A stretch of DNA of 64,000 bases from WTFY01 sp964614915 (GTDB lineage: Bacteria; Pseudomonadota; Gammaproteobacteria; UBA4575). Shown one piece after another: positions 53,822 through 62,716 of this stretch. The stretch spans positions 248,001 through 312,000 of the forward strand of contig CAZTNC010000019.1 in NCBI GenBank assembly GCA_964614915.1. The letters run 5' to 3'. Within the stretch, counting starts at the first letter, position 1; each line of letters opens with the position of its first letter. Made by a program: the position numbers and the translations under genes. The notes beneath the pieces were generated by a model that was not told the DNA's origin, did not search any database, and saw only the letters and a list, made by a program, of their open reading frames with translations.

Positions 53822-53863
53822 TACAAATGTGGGCGGGACTTGTCGCCTCCCAAATAAGGGGGA
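53822..53863 (-). promoter_or_regulatory. Shared promoter box, copy 1 (upstream of luxR-type gene)
   Basis: On the plus strand the element begins TACAAA and ends CAAATAAGGGGGA. The same layout, with one base length difference, occurs at 58448-58490 before the autotransporter. The identical AAATAAGGGGGA core 160 bases before the regulator gene points to an operator or promoter read by that regulator. Confidence 0.55.
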
Positions 53864-53993
53864 GCACCACGGGAAGTTTGCCAGTCCGTCGCTTGACTCG
53901 CCCGCCAATCAGGGTGCAGGCGCGCCGACAACGACAAAGTATTTTTCCGGCAGGCGAATCCGGCTGCCGTCCATACCCTGCATTCGAAAGGGA

Positions 53994-54923
53994 TTACTCC
54001 AGTTCCGCGCCGAACGCGCCCTCGATCCTGTATCCGTCGCGTCGGTACCAGAACGTAGCGGCCACGGTCTCCCCGTTCGCGCCATAGAAACTGCCCGTGG
54101 TGCTGCCAGACGTTCTACCGAAGCTCGACTCGTACTGGTCTGCAGGCAGCGTGAAGGTCGCGAAATCGAGAAGCGGATCGTAGCCTGGGTCGGTGCGGTT
54201 GGTCCCGACGTCACCGTGGAAGGACATCCCCGGCAGGGTGCCGCGCCCGCCGCCGGGTAATTCCAAGTACATTCGCGACAGAAAAACATTCAGTACGTCA
54301 TCCGCGCCCGGTCCGTAGTGGTCGCGTGGCCCGTACGTGGCGTTCACTTGCCCGGTGACGCGGTTGGTCTCGCCCCCCTCTGCGGGGGAGACACCAAAGC
54401 CGTAGGCCCGGCCCCAGACAGGGCCCGTATACCGGTACACGCTGTTCTCAAGCGTGGTCCGCGGCAGGTAGTCCACCAAACCGGTTGGTGTTCCATGCAC
54501 CTGCCAGTGCGAGCTGCTGCCGGTCACCATGGACTCTTCCACCCGGAAGTGATTGCGGTTGAAGTCCGCCCAGAACCCCAGGCTCCCGGGGCTCAACTGT
54601 CCACCCGGGGGGGTCGAGGGAGGTTCATGCGCAGGGGGAATGTCCATGGGATGATCCTCCATAGGTGGATCATCCATGGGGGGTGACATCGTTGGCATAA
54701 TGCCCGTCTCGTCCCCTGGCATGTGCTGCAGGGAACCGTTCTGAGAACCCCCGCTGCCCCCGCCGCCACAGGAAATCAGCAGGACGGTCATCAGCGTGAT
54801 CCCGAAGCAGGAACCCAGGTGGCGCTGAGGCGCAGCGCATGGCGGGATGCGCAGCTGCCAAAAGAAGCGGGCGTCCTTACTAGAAATGTCGCCCAAGAGT
54901 AATTCGCCCGGCGTAGTGCTCAT
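53994..54923 (-). CDS. TbpB-like lipoprotein with proline-rich linker
   Basis: A putative 309-residue lipoprotein. The hydrophobic stretch ITLMTVLLISC with lipobox Cys followed by GGGGSGG lies near residue 50 from the ATG at 54923. The true start may be downstream, since the ATG overlaps the autotransporter by 44 bases and no closer ATG or GTG was found. A Met/Pro/Asp-rich linker follows (about residues 75-110: PPMDDPPMEDHPMDIPP). The C-terminal barrel-like region ends TGSFYGANGETVAATFWYRRDG...IEGAFGAE, as in TbpB-like and Slam-dependent surface lipoproteins, and resembles the lipoprotein at 22.3 kb. Probably surface-exposed and co-expressed with the autotransporter. Confidence 0.68.
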   Translation of the reverse strand: MSTTPGELLLGDISSKDARFFWQLRIPPCAAPQRHLGSCFGITLMTVLLISCGGGGSGGSQNGSLQHMPGDETGIMPTMSPPMDDPPMEDHPMDIPPAHEPPSTPPGGQLSPGSLGFWADFNRNHFRVEESMVTGSSSHWQVHGTPTGLVDYLPRTTLENSVYRYTGPVWGRAYGFGVSPAEGGETNRVTGQVNATYGPRDHYGPGADDVLNVFLSRMYLELPGGGRGTLPGMSFHGDVGTNRTDPGYDPLLDFATFTLPADQYESSFGRTSGSTTGSFYGANGETVAATFWYRRDGYRIEGAFGAELE

Positions 54924-57900
54924 CGTCCGAACCCAGGCCGCCTGCAGTGAGTTCCGCCCCGAACGAGATGTGTCCGCGGCGGTACGTTCCCCCCAGGTCC
55001 AGCAGGAGACGCGTCCTGATCGGTTTCGAGGAAAGTTCCTCTCCCGAGACATCGATGCTCGTCTCCATCCCGTCCAGGGTATGCGCGAGGTCCACCGACC
55101 CGTGCAGGGAAACCGTCCCGCCCCACCAGTTCCTGGCCTGTGCCGTCTCTGCGGCCATTCCCAGGCTGGCCGTGATGCGGGTGGCATCGACTCCCGAGAC
55201 GCGCGCATCCACCACATCGGTGAACTTCTCCACGTCGACTTCCGAATGCATCAACCGCGCGCGCGGGGCTAGGGTCACTCCTGCACCGGTCGTCATACGC
55301 TTGCCGACCTCGAGGTCCAGGCTCTGGGCATACGCTTCGACGTCTGCCTCAAGGCGGCCCAGTTCATCCGAAAAGAGATCCATGTCGTAGCGCGTGAGGG
55401 AGAACCCGCCTGCCGCGTAATACGCGCTTGGCCCATCGACGGAGAGCCCCAGTGTGAGGCCGATCCCTTCGGCATCGATCTTGCCGCCTCTCACAGGCGA
55501 GGATACATCCGCCGAACCGGAAACATGGCGCAGGGAGGCCGAGCCCGTGGCATGCTCACCGAGGTAAATGTCTTTCCCCGCTTCCACCGAATGGTGATCG
55601 TAGTCGTACTCCGCCCCCACGCTTTCACGTTCTGCCTCATACGAGCCTTTGCCTGCCGAGACACGCACCCAGACAAGGGAATCAGGAGACAAGGCCCGCC
55701 TGGTGAAGGATCCGGGATCACTCATGCGCAGCAAAAAGCCGGGCAGGGCCTCGTAGACCGCAGCACGTGGAGCATATTCCTCCACGAACACGGGGGAGCC
55801 GCCGGATGCCGGCAAATACAGGAAGTCCTTGGCAGAAAAATCCCGGTCGGCGAGGATGCCCAATGCAGGGTCGCTGATGATCCAGTTCGCAGGGTCCGGG
55901 TCTGTGCGGTCCGTGACCAGCACGCCTTCACCCACCACGGCCACGTTGTATGCCCCGTTCGGGGCCACCTCGTCAGTGATGCCCGTGGCACCCTCGTGCA
56001 GGGTCACCCCGTTGATGATGATCGTGGTCTTACCGCCGTCGTTGATGATCCAGTCGTCGCCGATGACGTCCTCAACGCGACGCCCGTCAAGGTCCATGTC
56101 GACGATCAGCTTGGGCCCGTCCGTCGATGCAAGGGGTGCAATCTCCGACACCGCACCGGCGCTTCTCGGCCCCACGCCACCGGCGACATCTCCTCCGAAC
56201 AGCTGCCCTTGGGTGCCGCCATTACCGGATGTGCCTTGTGTCGCGAGGATGGCAATTCCGGAATACGCGCTGATACTTCCCGTCGGCCCGATGTGAACCA
56301 TGCCGTCGCCTTCAACATGGATGCCCGCCTGGGTATCGGATTCCGTCGAAACGGAATTCTCCACCGAGTACACCTTCGGCTCAGGTGCGGGGGGTACAGT
56401 TGGCACAGGGGGTGGAGGCGGCGGAGCCGGTATCCTCGTTTCGTTGAAGTCCGCCACCGAGAAATCCCGGTCGGCGATAACGCCCAATGCCGGGTCACTG
56501 ATAGTCCAGTTCACAGGGTCCGGGTCCGTGCGGTCGGTGACCGTGACCCCTTCTTCCCTCATCCTCACATTCCATGCGCCGTTGTGTGCCACGGCGTCGG
56601 CAATGACGCCCGTTGCACCGTCGTGCAACACGACATCGTTCACCGCAAGAGTGGTTTCACCCCCGTCGTTGATGATCCAGTTGTCGCCGAAGACCTGCGC
56701 CACGCGCCGCCCGCCGAGGTTCAGGTCGACGCGCAGCTTGGGGGGAATGGCTGCAATGGCCGGGATCACGTTGTTGGGGTCGGTACTGTCTTCCGGCACG
56801 GCCGCCACGGTGCCCGTGGCCAGGATCGCAACGCCCGAATCCGAATCGATGCTTCCCTGTGTGCCGATGATGACCCGACCACCCCCCGCGAGAAACACGC
56901 CTTCTGCCGCGCTCGACACGGAACCGTCCACCGTGACGGTCTGGCGGCGGTAGCCGTCCTCATCAAGGCCGGCCACGCGCTCTGGCGCACCGTCCGCGTT
57001 GACGATGCCGACCCGCACCCCTTGTGCACCCGCACCGCTCGTATCGATGCTGCCGCCCACATCGATTGAGATGAGGCTCGTATCCTCGGACGTACCATAA
57101 TGATAGGCGACGATGCCGTGGCCACTTTCGCCCGTCGTGGTGATGGTGTTGCCGGAGCCGGTCTCGATCGAAAGCGTGCCGCCGTTGGTGGCCGAACCGA
57201 GCCTCCCGTAGACGCCGTAGGAGTACGCGCCCTTGGTGTCGAGTGTGCCGCCCTGCAATTCGACATCGACGTCGCCGGTACCCTCGTGGCGGGCCCAGAT
57301 GCCGTTGGAGAAGGTGTCTCCGTAGGTCGGGTGCAGTGCCATGCTTTGGGTGGTGATGGCGAGGTCGCGCAGCAGGATGGAGATCTTGCCTTCGCCGGTG
57401 TGGTAGCCATAGATGCCATAGGCGTTCAGGCCGTTCGTGGTGATGGAATCGTCTTCACCATCGATAGTGATATTGCCGCCGGTGGTTTCATTGCGAACCC
57501 AGATGCCGTGGGTGTCATCGCCCATCGTGGTGATCGTGGTCCTTCTCGTTTTGACCACCACATTGTGAGATTCCGTATTTCCCTCGCTGGTGCTGTAGAT
57601 GCCGTAGGCACCTTGGCCCGCCGTCTCAATGGTGGTGTCCTGCACGTCGATGTCGATGTCGCCTGTACCTTCGCCACGGTGCGAGCCGTCGATGCCACCG
57701 CTACGGTCGCCCGTCGTATTGATGCTGGTGTCCTGCACGTCGATCTCGACGCCGCCACTGCCGACGTGCTGGGCATAGACGCCGCGAGATTCGACTCCCT
57801 GCGTGGTGATGGCGGTATCCGTGACGGTCACGGAATTGTTGCCGGTACCTGTGTGCACGCCGTGCACGCCCGCAGCCCGCTCACCGGTCGTGTCGATCGT

Positions 57901-58278
57901 GCTGGGCGTGTCCGCGCTGCTGGCACTGACGCCGATGTCGATGTCCGCGGTGCCTTCATGGGAAGCCTTTACGCCCGCCTCGGTGGTGCCGCTGGTGTCG
58001 ATGTCGATGTCAACAGCATCGATGGTGATGTCGCTGGTGGAAGTGCTGTCTTCGGTGCACTCGATTCGCTCTCCGCTTGCAGGCGTGTCGCTGCACACGG
58101 CAGTCGAGTGCGCCGGGGCGGATAGTGCACCGGTGATGAGAACGAAAAGCATGGACAGAAGGCGAACGCCGGCCGGCTTGACTCCTGCACTTTCAAAAGG
58201 GTGTGCTGGCGTGCCCGTAGCTGGCCGCTGCCTGAGGCGGCTATGAGTACATCCAGTTGTAACGCCTGCACTCTCCAT
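54880..58278 (-). CDS. Large autotransporter with internal repeats
   Basis: A protein of about 1132 residues. An extended N-terminus leads to a signal-like helix (LLSMLFVLITGALSAPAHS). A passenger of about 30-35-residue repeats follows, with the consensus GxxAxGIxGxHxGxGDIDIDVQDTxIxTxG, typical of beta-helical adhesins. Two larger homologous modules end in VTDRTDPDPVNW and LVTDRTDPDPANW, separated by a Pro-rich hinge (APPPPPPVPTVPP). The C-terminal autotransporter barrel of about 270 residues ends GRITLGRHF. It is exported via its own barrel to the surface. A shared promoter box lies upstream, and a LuxR-type regulator is beyond the lipoprotein gene. The start at 58278 is uncertain; an in-frame extension to 58452 exists. 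Confidence 0.82.
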   Translation of the reverse strand: MESAGVTTGCTHSRLRQRPATGTPAHPFESAGVKPAGVRLLSMLFVLITGALSAPAHSTAVCSDTPASGERIECTEDSTSTSDITIDAVDIDIDTSGTTEAGVKASHEGTADIDIGVSASSADTPSTIDTTGERAAGVHGVHTGTGNNSVTVTDTAITTQGVESRGVYAQHVGSGGVEIDVQDTSINTTGDRSGGIDGSHRGEGTGDIDIDVQDTTIETAGQGAYGIYSTSEGNTESHNVVVKTRRTTITTMGDDTHGIWVRNETTGGNITIDGEDDSITTNGLNAYGIYGYHTGEGKISILLRDLAITTQSMALHPTYGDTFSNGIWARHEGTGDVDVELQGGTLDTKGAYSYGVYGRLGSATNGGTLSIETGSGNTITTTGESGHGIVAYHYGTSEDTSLISIDVGGSIDTSGAGAQGVRVGIVNADGAPERVAGLDEDGYRRQTVTVDGSVSSAAEGVFLAGGGRVIIGTQGSIDSDSGVAILATGTVAAVPEDSTDPNNVIPAIAAIPPKLRVDLNLGGRRVAQVFGDNWIINDGGETTLAVNDVVLHDGATGVIADAVAHNGAWNVRMREEGVTVTDRTDPDPVNWTISDPALGVIADRDFSVADFNETRIPAPPPPPPVPTVPPAPEPKVYSVENSVSTESDTQAGIHVEGDGMVHIGPTGSISAYSGIAILATQGTSGNGGTQGQLFGGDVAGGVGPRSAGAVSEIAPLASTDGPKLIVDMDLDGRRVEDVIGDDWIINDGGKTTIIINGVTLHEGATGITDEVAPNGAYNVAVVGEGVLVTDRTDPDPANWIISDPALGILADRDFSAKDFLYLPASGGSPVFVEEYAPRAAVYEALPGFLLRMSDPGSFTRRALSPDSLVWVRVSAGKGSYEAERESVGAEYDYDHHSVEAGKDIYLGEHATGSASLRHVSGSADVSSPVRGGKIDAEGIGLTLGLSVDGPSAYYAAGGFSLTRYDMDLFSDELGRLEADVEAYAQSLDLEVGKRMTTGAGVTLAPRARLMHSEVDVEKFTDVVDARVSGVDATRITASLGMAAETAQARNWWGGTVSLHGSVDLAHTLDGMETSIDVSGEELSSKPIRTRLLLDLGGTYRRGHISFGAELTAGGLGSDDEHYAGRITLGRHF

Positions 58279-58447
58279 GTTGTAGGGGGCCTTCAGCCGT
58301 GACCTGGCACAGCTTGCAAAATCCGGAAAACTCAAAAAAGCCATTGCCTGCCCGGTTCCTTGTTCAACTGTTCCCGTTGAGGAAACACGACCTAGGCCTG
58401 ATTGAAGCGGCAAGGAGTGGTTCGGCAAAATCGAACCGTGCGAAAGA

Positions 58448-58490
58448 TACAAAAAAATTTGCGGCCTGTATCCTCCTCAAATAAGGGGGA
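58448..58490 (-). promoter_or_regulatory. Shared promoter box, copy 2 (upstream of autotransporter)
   Basis: Same layout as 53822-53863: TACAAA at one end and CAAATAAGGGGGA at the other, with similar middle bases (GCGG, TGT, CCTCC). It lies about 170 bases upstream of the chosen autotransporter start, in the same orientation relative to its gene as copy 1. Confidence 0.55.
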
Positions 58491-58538
58491 TTTGCGAAAT
58501 TTCGGGAATCAGGAGAGGATTACCATTGAGAGGCAGAC

Positions 58539-58850
58539 ATGAGCTCAGCACATGACATTCGTATGAAAAAGCCTGCCCATCCCAGCGGGTTTGTCAAACA
58601 TGAAATCATCGAAGCGCTTGGACTCACGGTGACAGCAACAGCCCAGGGGCTGGGAGTGACCCGGGCAACCCTGTCCGCTTTTCTGAACGGGCGCGCCCGC
58701 CTGTCGCCAGAGATGGCCTTACGGATCGAGAAGGCGTTCGGTGTGTCGATGGACACCCTCATGAGGATGCAAAACAGCTATGACATTGCTCAAGCCCGCA
58801 TGCGCGCAGGTGAGATCAAGGTTGCGCGGTTCGAGAGCAAGGTGAAATAA
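58539..58850 (+). CDS. HigA-like XRE antitoxin
   Basis: A 103-residue DNA-binding protein of the HigA/VapI antitoxin type: HPSGFVKHEIIEALGL opening, helix-turn-helix TATAQGLGVTRATLSAFLNGRARLSPEMALRIEKAFG, then MDTLMRMQNSYDIAQARMR. The ATG at 58539 follows GAGAGG. No HigB toxin gene is upstream or downstream on this strand, so it appears to be an orphan; possible roles are repression or anti-addiction. Confidence 0.87.
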   Translation: MSSAHDIRMKKPAHPSGFVKHEIIEALGLTVTATAQGLGVTRATLSAFLNGRARLSPEMALRIEKAFGVSMDTLMRMQNSYDIAQARMRAGEIKVARFESKVK

Positions 58851-58914
58851 CTGCAAGGAACAACCGTGTGCAGTTGTTTGGACCAGCAAGCCACGCAAGG
58901 ATGGCAGCAGAAAG

Positions 58915-59241
58915 CTACGCCACTTTTCTGGCTTCGACCTCCAAGTGCACTCCTTCACGCTCCTGCAGGTAGCTGATCACCGCAAACAGGTTGCTGGCCT
59001 GGGGGTTCCCCTTGGGTCCGAACATGCGCATCAGGCTTTTGCTTGATTTCCCGAAGACCTCAGCGAGCGCCTCAAACCCGGTCGTCGCATTAATATAGTC
59101 ACGCAGCACGGCTTTACCCGTATCAAGATCACCCGCGAGGAGGCACTCGACACCTTCCTGCAGCAGGGCCTTACGAAATTCGGGATCGCGCTGCGCACGT
59201 AGCTGAATGGTTTCCTTGAATTCTCTCGTCAATGCCATCAT
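58915..59241 (-). CDS. Antitoxin of RelE/HigB-type module
   Basis: A 108-residue helix-turn-helix protein of the putative addiction-module antidote family: EFRKALLQEGVECLLAGDLDTGKAVLRDYINATTGFEALAE, then VFGKSSKSLMRMFGPKGNPQASNLFAVI. Its ATG overlaps the stop of the upstream toxin gene by 4 bases. In this family the antitoxin is encoded second and the pair represses its own promoter. Confidence 0.88.
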   Translation of the reverse strand: MMALTREFKETIQLRAQRDPEFRKALLQEGVECLLAGDLDTGKAVLRDYINATTGFEALAEVFGKSSKSLMRMFGPKGNPQASNLFAVISYLQEREGVHLEVEARKVA

Positions 59242-59570
59242 GACACCTCTTTTCGCTTTCTTCGCTTGTAGTCCCGCCAGTTTTCCTTTGCCAGCCTGAT
59301 ATCCGTGTTCTGACGTTTTTTAGTGCCTCCGGCCAGCACGATCAGCCGCCGATTCCCCTCCCTTGCAAAGTAAATCCTGTAGCCCGGACCAAAATCGATT
59401 CGGTACTCATGGACTCCGCTCCCTATACTTTTCGCATTTGAAAAGTTGCCTTGTTCCAGTCGATGCAGCGCGGTGACAACCTTGGCAGCAGCAGTCGCAT
59501 TAAGTCGATCAAACCATTTGGCGTAAGGGCTATTACCCTTCGCATCAAGGTATTCCCTGACCTTCAGCAT
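59238..59570 (-). CDS. RelE/HigB-type (Gp49-like) toxin
   Basis: A 110-residue ribosome-dependent mRNA interferase candidate of the addiction-module killer family (Gp49-like): SPYAKWFDRLNATAAAKV near residue 15, SIGSGVHEYRIDFGPGYRIYFA near 48, LIVLAGGTKKRQNTDIRLAKENWRDYKRR at the end. The start at Met 59570 is preferred over 59576. It is followed by its antitoxin with a 4-base overlap. The complete pair sits at the junction of cargo and conjugation genes and could stabilise the element. Confidence 0.88.
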   Translation of the reverse strand: MLKVREYLDAKGNSPYAKWFDRLNATAAAKVVTALHRLEQGNFSNAKSIGSGVHEYRIDFGPGYRIYFAREGNRRLIVLAGGTKKRQNTDIRLAKENWRDYKRRKRKEVS

Positions 59571-59624
59571 ATGCATCTTATAGTATCATATAAGTTACTT
59601 TATGCAACAAGTATGTAGTGGAGA

Positions 59625-62318
59625 TTAGCCGGCGCTGGAGATCCGCTTTGCAATCCGGTACACGGCCTCGAGCTCTGAGCAACCGTGCTCGCGCATGAGC
59701 GCGGCGCGCTCGGCCTTCTCGTGCTTCTCGGTCATGGCAAGCGCCAGGGTCAGCGGTGGTGGCACGTTTCTGAAAAGCGCCTCAAGCTTGTCGGACAGCA
59801 CCACCCCCTCGACGTACTTGCCAGGCTCCTTGCGCGCCGAGAGGAGCAGGCTGCGCTGCACCTCGCTCAGCTCCCTGAAACGCGCGATCTGCTCGACCTC
59901 CTCCTTGGGCATCACCAGGCACAGCCACCACTCCATCATGTTGAGCATCTTGCGGCTGGCATCCGGGAAGTCCTCCAGGTTCTGCGTGGCGATCCAGAAC
60001 CAGGCGCCGAGCTTGCGCCACATCTTGGTGATCTTCACCACGTACCGCGCAAGCAAGGGATTGGTGGTGATGATATGCCCCTCGTCGGTGACCACCAGCG
60101 TGGCACGCTCGTCGTGCTGGTGGTGCTCTACCAGGTCGTTGATGTGGCTCATGATGGAGATGTAGGCCACGGTCAGCTGGTCCTCGTAGCCCTCGCGCGC
60201 GAGGATGCCCATCTCAAGCACGGTGACGTCGGCCTCGGGCCAGGCGGTGCCGGTACGGTTGAAGAAGTGCCCGGCAAGGCCTGAACAGAACAACGCCATG
60301 CCATCGCCCATCTCGCTGGCGCGCGCCCGGCGCGCTTCCGCCAGGTCGGGGTCACGCGCGATCGCATGCAGGGCCTCGACCACGTCCTCGGTGATGACCT
60401 GCTCGCGCCCGGCATCGTGCACGGTCTGAGCGGCGCGCAGGATCGCGTTTCGGATCAGCAGGCGGTCCGCGCGGCTCATGCGCGCATCCTCGCTCGCATC
60501 GCCGCCTGTGATCATCACGCGCGCGGCAATTTCCATCTCGCCGAGCACATCGCGCCCGGATATCGAGCCGGCCTCCTGCACCTCCTCGCCCGGGGTGGGC
60601 TTTTCCCTGGGTGCGAGCACGCGCAAGGCGTCGGCGAAGGGCGGCAGGCTGACATCGCGGTCCGGACTGAGGATGACCGAATTGACACTCACCCCGTGCG
60701 CTTCGAAATGCTGGGCGAGCAACGTGAACGAGCCGCCCGCCTCGATGACGAAGATGCGCGGGCGGTACATGGCCGTCATCTGCTGCAGCAGGTAGACCAG
60801 CAGCGCCGACTTGCCGGCCCCGGTCGGGCCGAGGATCAGCATGTGCGCATTCTTCTTGCGGTCATTCGGGTGCAGCGGGTCGAAGGCCAGCGGTTCGGCA
60901 CCGCGGTTGAAGAACACGAGGCCCGGGTGGCCTGTGCCCCGCGAGCGCCCGTATACCGGCAGCAGGTTCGCGGCATGCGAGGAAAACATCAGTCGTGAGC
61001 GCCTTCTTGTCTTGTCCAGGGCTTCGTTGTAGGCCATCGGCAGGTTACGCAGGTAGGCGTCCTGGGCCAGCAGGTCCGCCTCGGCGGCGATCGGCTGCAG
61101 GCCGTTTGGCAGGAGTTGGGCATTGAGGCGGTTGACCGTGGCGCGAAGGGCCTTGCTGTCCTGTGCGCGCACGTAAAAGGCGAGGCTCACCGGGTACAGC
61201 TTGTCGCCCTTGGCCATGGCGCGCTCAGCCTCCTCGCCGGCCTCTCGCGTGAGCGTGGACTCGGCGCTGTCACCAACGGCGGCACGGCGCACCCGGGCGA
61301 TGTGGTCGCGTACCCGGTCCTGTGCGCGAACCACCAAGGTGAGCGCCATGACGGTATGCTCGGGCAGGCGATCGAACAGGGCAAAGACATGATCGCCCGA
61401 CCCTCGCTCGGCACTCATGTGCCCGATGTCGGGTGCGCGGCGAAGGCCCTGCACGCTGACCACGGTGTGCGCGAGTCCGTCGAACCACCACAGGCCCTCG
61501 GCATCGCTTTGCGGCATGGAAAGGGTCAAATGTTCTGCGAGATCATGCCCGAACGGCAGTGCCTCATCGCCCAAGTACGGGGCCAGTTCCAGCAGGCGCT
61601 CAGCATCGCCGCAGGCGATCTCAGGGTTCGGGTTGAACCAGCGCAGCAGCCACGCATAGAGATCGCACCCACCACAGCGACGCGCACGAATCCCGGCGGA
61701 GGCCAGCGAGGCCGTGAACTTGGAGACGACATCCTCAAGGGCCTCGAGAGCCTGCGCATGCGGGATTGCGGTACGTGAAATAGAGCGCCGGTACAAGGTG
61801 GCGCGAACGCGGCGAACCTGTCCCCGCCAGCGCCCGCCGGTCACGGCGGTGTCCTCGAATAGCCCGCCCTCCTTCGTGATCCGGGACAGGTGGGTTTTGA
61901 ACATCTCGAGGTGCGCCCGGGTGTAGGCGCTCTCGCTCACTTCGTCCTTGGGATAAGCACCCAGGGAATTGGCGAACTCGCCCAGGCTCGGCTCATCCTG
62001 AAGGTAGACCTGCAGGATCCAGGACCCTTCATCGACCTCAGGCAGCGCTTCGGTGAGCGCGGTCTGCACGGCATCGCGAAGGGCTTCCATGTAGGCTTCG
62101 GTCCTTGCCTCGGTGCCGGCGGCGGTGAGTTCCAGCAAAACGCCCAGGCTGTGCCCGTCCTCGAGCACGAAAGTGGCGCTGTCGGCATCGTACTCGACCC
62201 AGGGCAGCAGATCGGTGAACGAGGCCGGTCGCACATACAGGGCTTTTTCCGCAGACATCGAGACCGGCGCATCGTCGCATTCCGGACCGTGCCCGAAAAG
62301 GTGCTCACGCAGGCTCAT
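59625..62318 (-). CDS. ICE T4SS ATPase, TraC/VirB4-type (TIGR03744-like)
   Basis: An 897-residue cytoplasmic/inner-membrane ATPase that powers pilus assembly and DNA transfer. The Walker A motif GPTGAGKSALL is at about residue 495, a Walker B-like LVVTDEGHII near 725, and the ATQNLEDF motif near 770. The N-terminal half (PASFTDLLPWVEYD) matches the TraC N-domain of ICE elements. The start overlaps the stop of the upstream lipoprotein gene by 4 bases. Its normal downstream neighbours in such elements are the TIGR03757-TIGR03755 genes, here 42 kb away. Confidence 0.93.
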   Translation of the reverse strand: MSLREHLFGHGPECDDAPVSMSAEKALYVRPASFTDLLPWVEYDADSATFVLEDGHSLGVLLELTAAGTEARTEAYMEALRDAVQTALTEALPEVDEGSWILQVYLQDEPSLGEFANSLGAYPKDEVSESAYTRAHLEMFKTHLSRITKEGGLFEDTAVTGGRWRGQVRRVRATLYRRSISRTAIPHAQALEALEDVVSKFTASLASAGIRARRCGGCDLYAWLLRWFNPNPEIACGDAERLLELAPYLGDEALPFGHDLAEHLTLSMPQSDAEGLWWFDGLAHTVVSVQGLRRAPDIGHMSAERGSGDHVFALFDRLPEHTVMALTLVVRAQDRVRDHIARVRRAAVGDSAESTLTREAGEEAERAMAKGDKLYPVSLAFYVRAQDSKALRATVNRLNAQLLPNGLQPIAAEADLLAQDAYLRNLPMAYNEALDKTRRRSRLMFSSHAANLLPVYGRSRGTGHPGLVFFNRGAEPLAFDPLHPNDRKKNAHMLILGPTGAGKSALLVYLLQQMTAMYRPRIFVIEAGGSFTLLAQHFEAHGVSVNSVILSPDRDVSLPPFADALRVLAPREKPTPGEEVQEAGSISGRDVLGEMEIAARVMITGGDASEDARMSRADRLLIRNAILRAAQTVHDAGREQVITEDVVEALHAIARDPDLAEARRARASEMGDGMALFCSGLAGHFFNRTGTAWPEADVTVLEMGILAREGYEDQLTVAYISIMSHINDLVEHHQHDERATLVVTDEGHIITTNPLLARYVVKITKMWRKLGAWFWIATQNLEDFPDASRKMLNMMEWWLCLVMPKEEVEQIARFRELSEVQRSLLLSARKEPGKYVEGVVLSDKLEALFRNVPPPLTLALAMTEKHEKAERAALMREHGCSELEAVYRIAKRISSAG

Positions 62319-62716
62319 CGCCAGGGGGCTGCGAGCGGGGCCTCGCCCGGAGCAGCGTACTCGGTGCGCTCGTACAGGGGGAACACAGTGAAGTAGCCCG
62401 GCACCGGCACACGCTCGGCCTCGGCCAGGTGTGGGTACACGTACAGGATCAGCACCGGGTTGGCGAGGCGCGCAAAGCGGGTCTCGATCGCATCCGCGGC
62501 ATCTCCTGCAGGGCCTGGGGCGGGATGTGTATCCGGCGGGCGCTTTTGCATGTCCTGGACGGGTTCGAGGTCCGCACCGGTATCACCCCTGAAATGTTCG
62601 GCATAGATGGCCTCGATGGTGGGAGCCTGGGGCGGCAGCACGGCCTGCTTGTCGGTGCAGCCGGCAAGGGCACTAATCAAGGCGAGCGTGAACAGCGTGA
62701 TCCAGGGCACGGGCAT
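62315..62716 (-). CDS. ICE conjugative-transfer lipoprotein, TIGR03751-like
   Basis: A 133-residue lipoprotein of the transfer operon, with a signal ending in the lipobox ALAGC (Cys20). The family segment PPQAPTIEAIYAEHF follows, then ETRFARLANPVLILYVYPHLAEAERVPVPGYFTVFPLYER. It is probably a TraV-like outer-membrane anchor of the T4SS channel. It overlaps the ATPase start by 4 bases and the end of the upstream gene by 44 bases. Confidence 0.88.
   Translation of the reverse strand: MPVPWITLFTLALISALAGCTDKQAVLPPQAPTIEAIYAEHFRGDTGADLEPVQDMQKRPPDTHPAPGPAGDAADAIETRFARLANPVLILYVYPHLAEAERVPVPGYFTVFPLYERTEYAAPGEAPLAAPWR

Noticed and set aside
55525..57069. 514-codon rightward open frame
   Set aside because: It is antisense to the repeat passenger of the autotransporter; the periodic composition reflects the repeats on the other strand.
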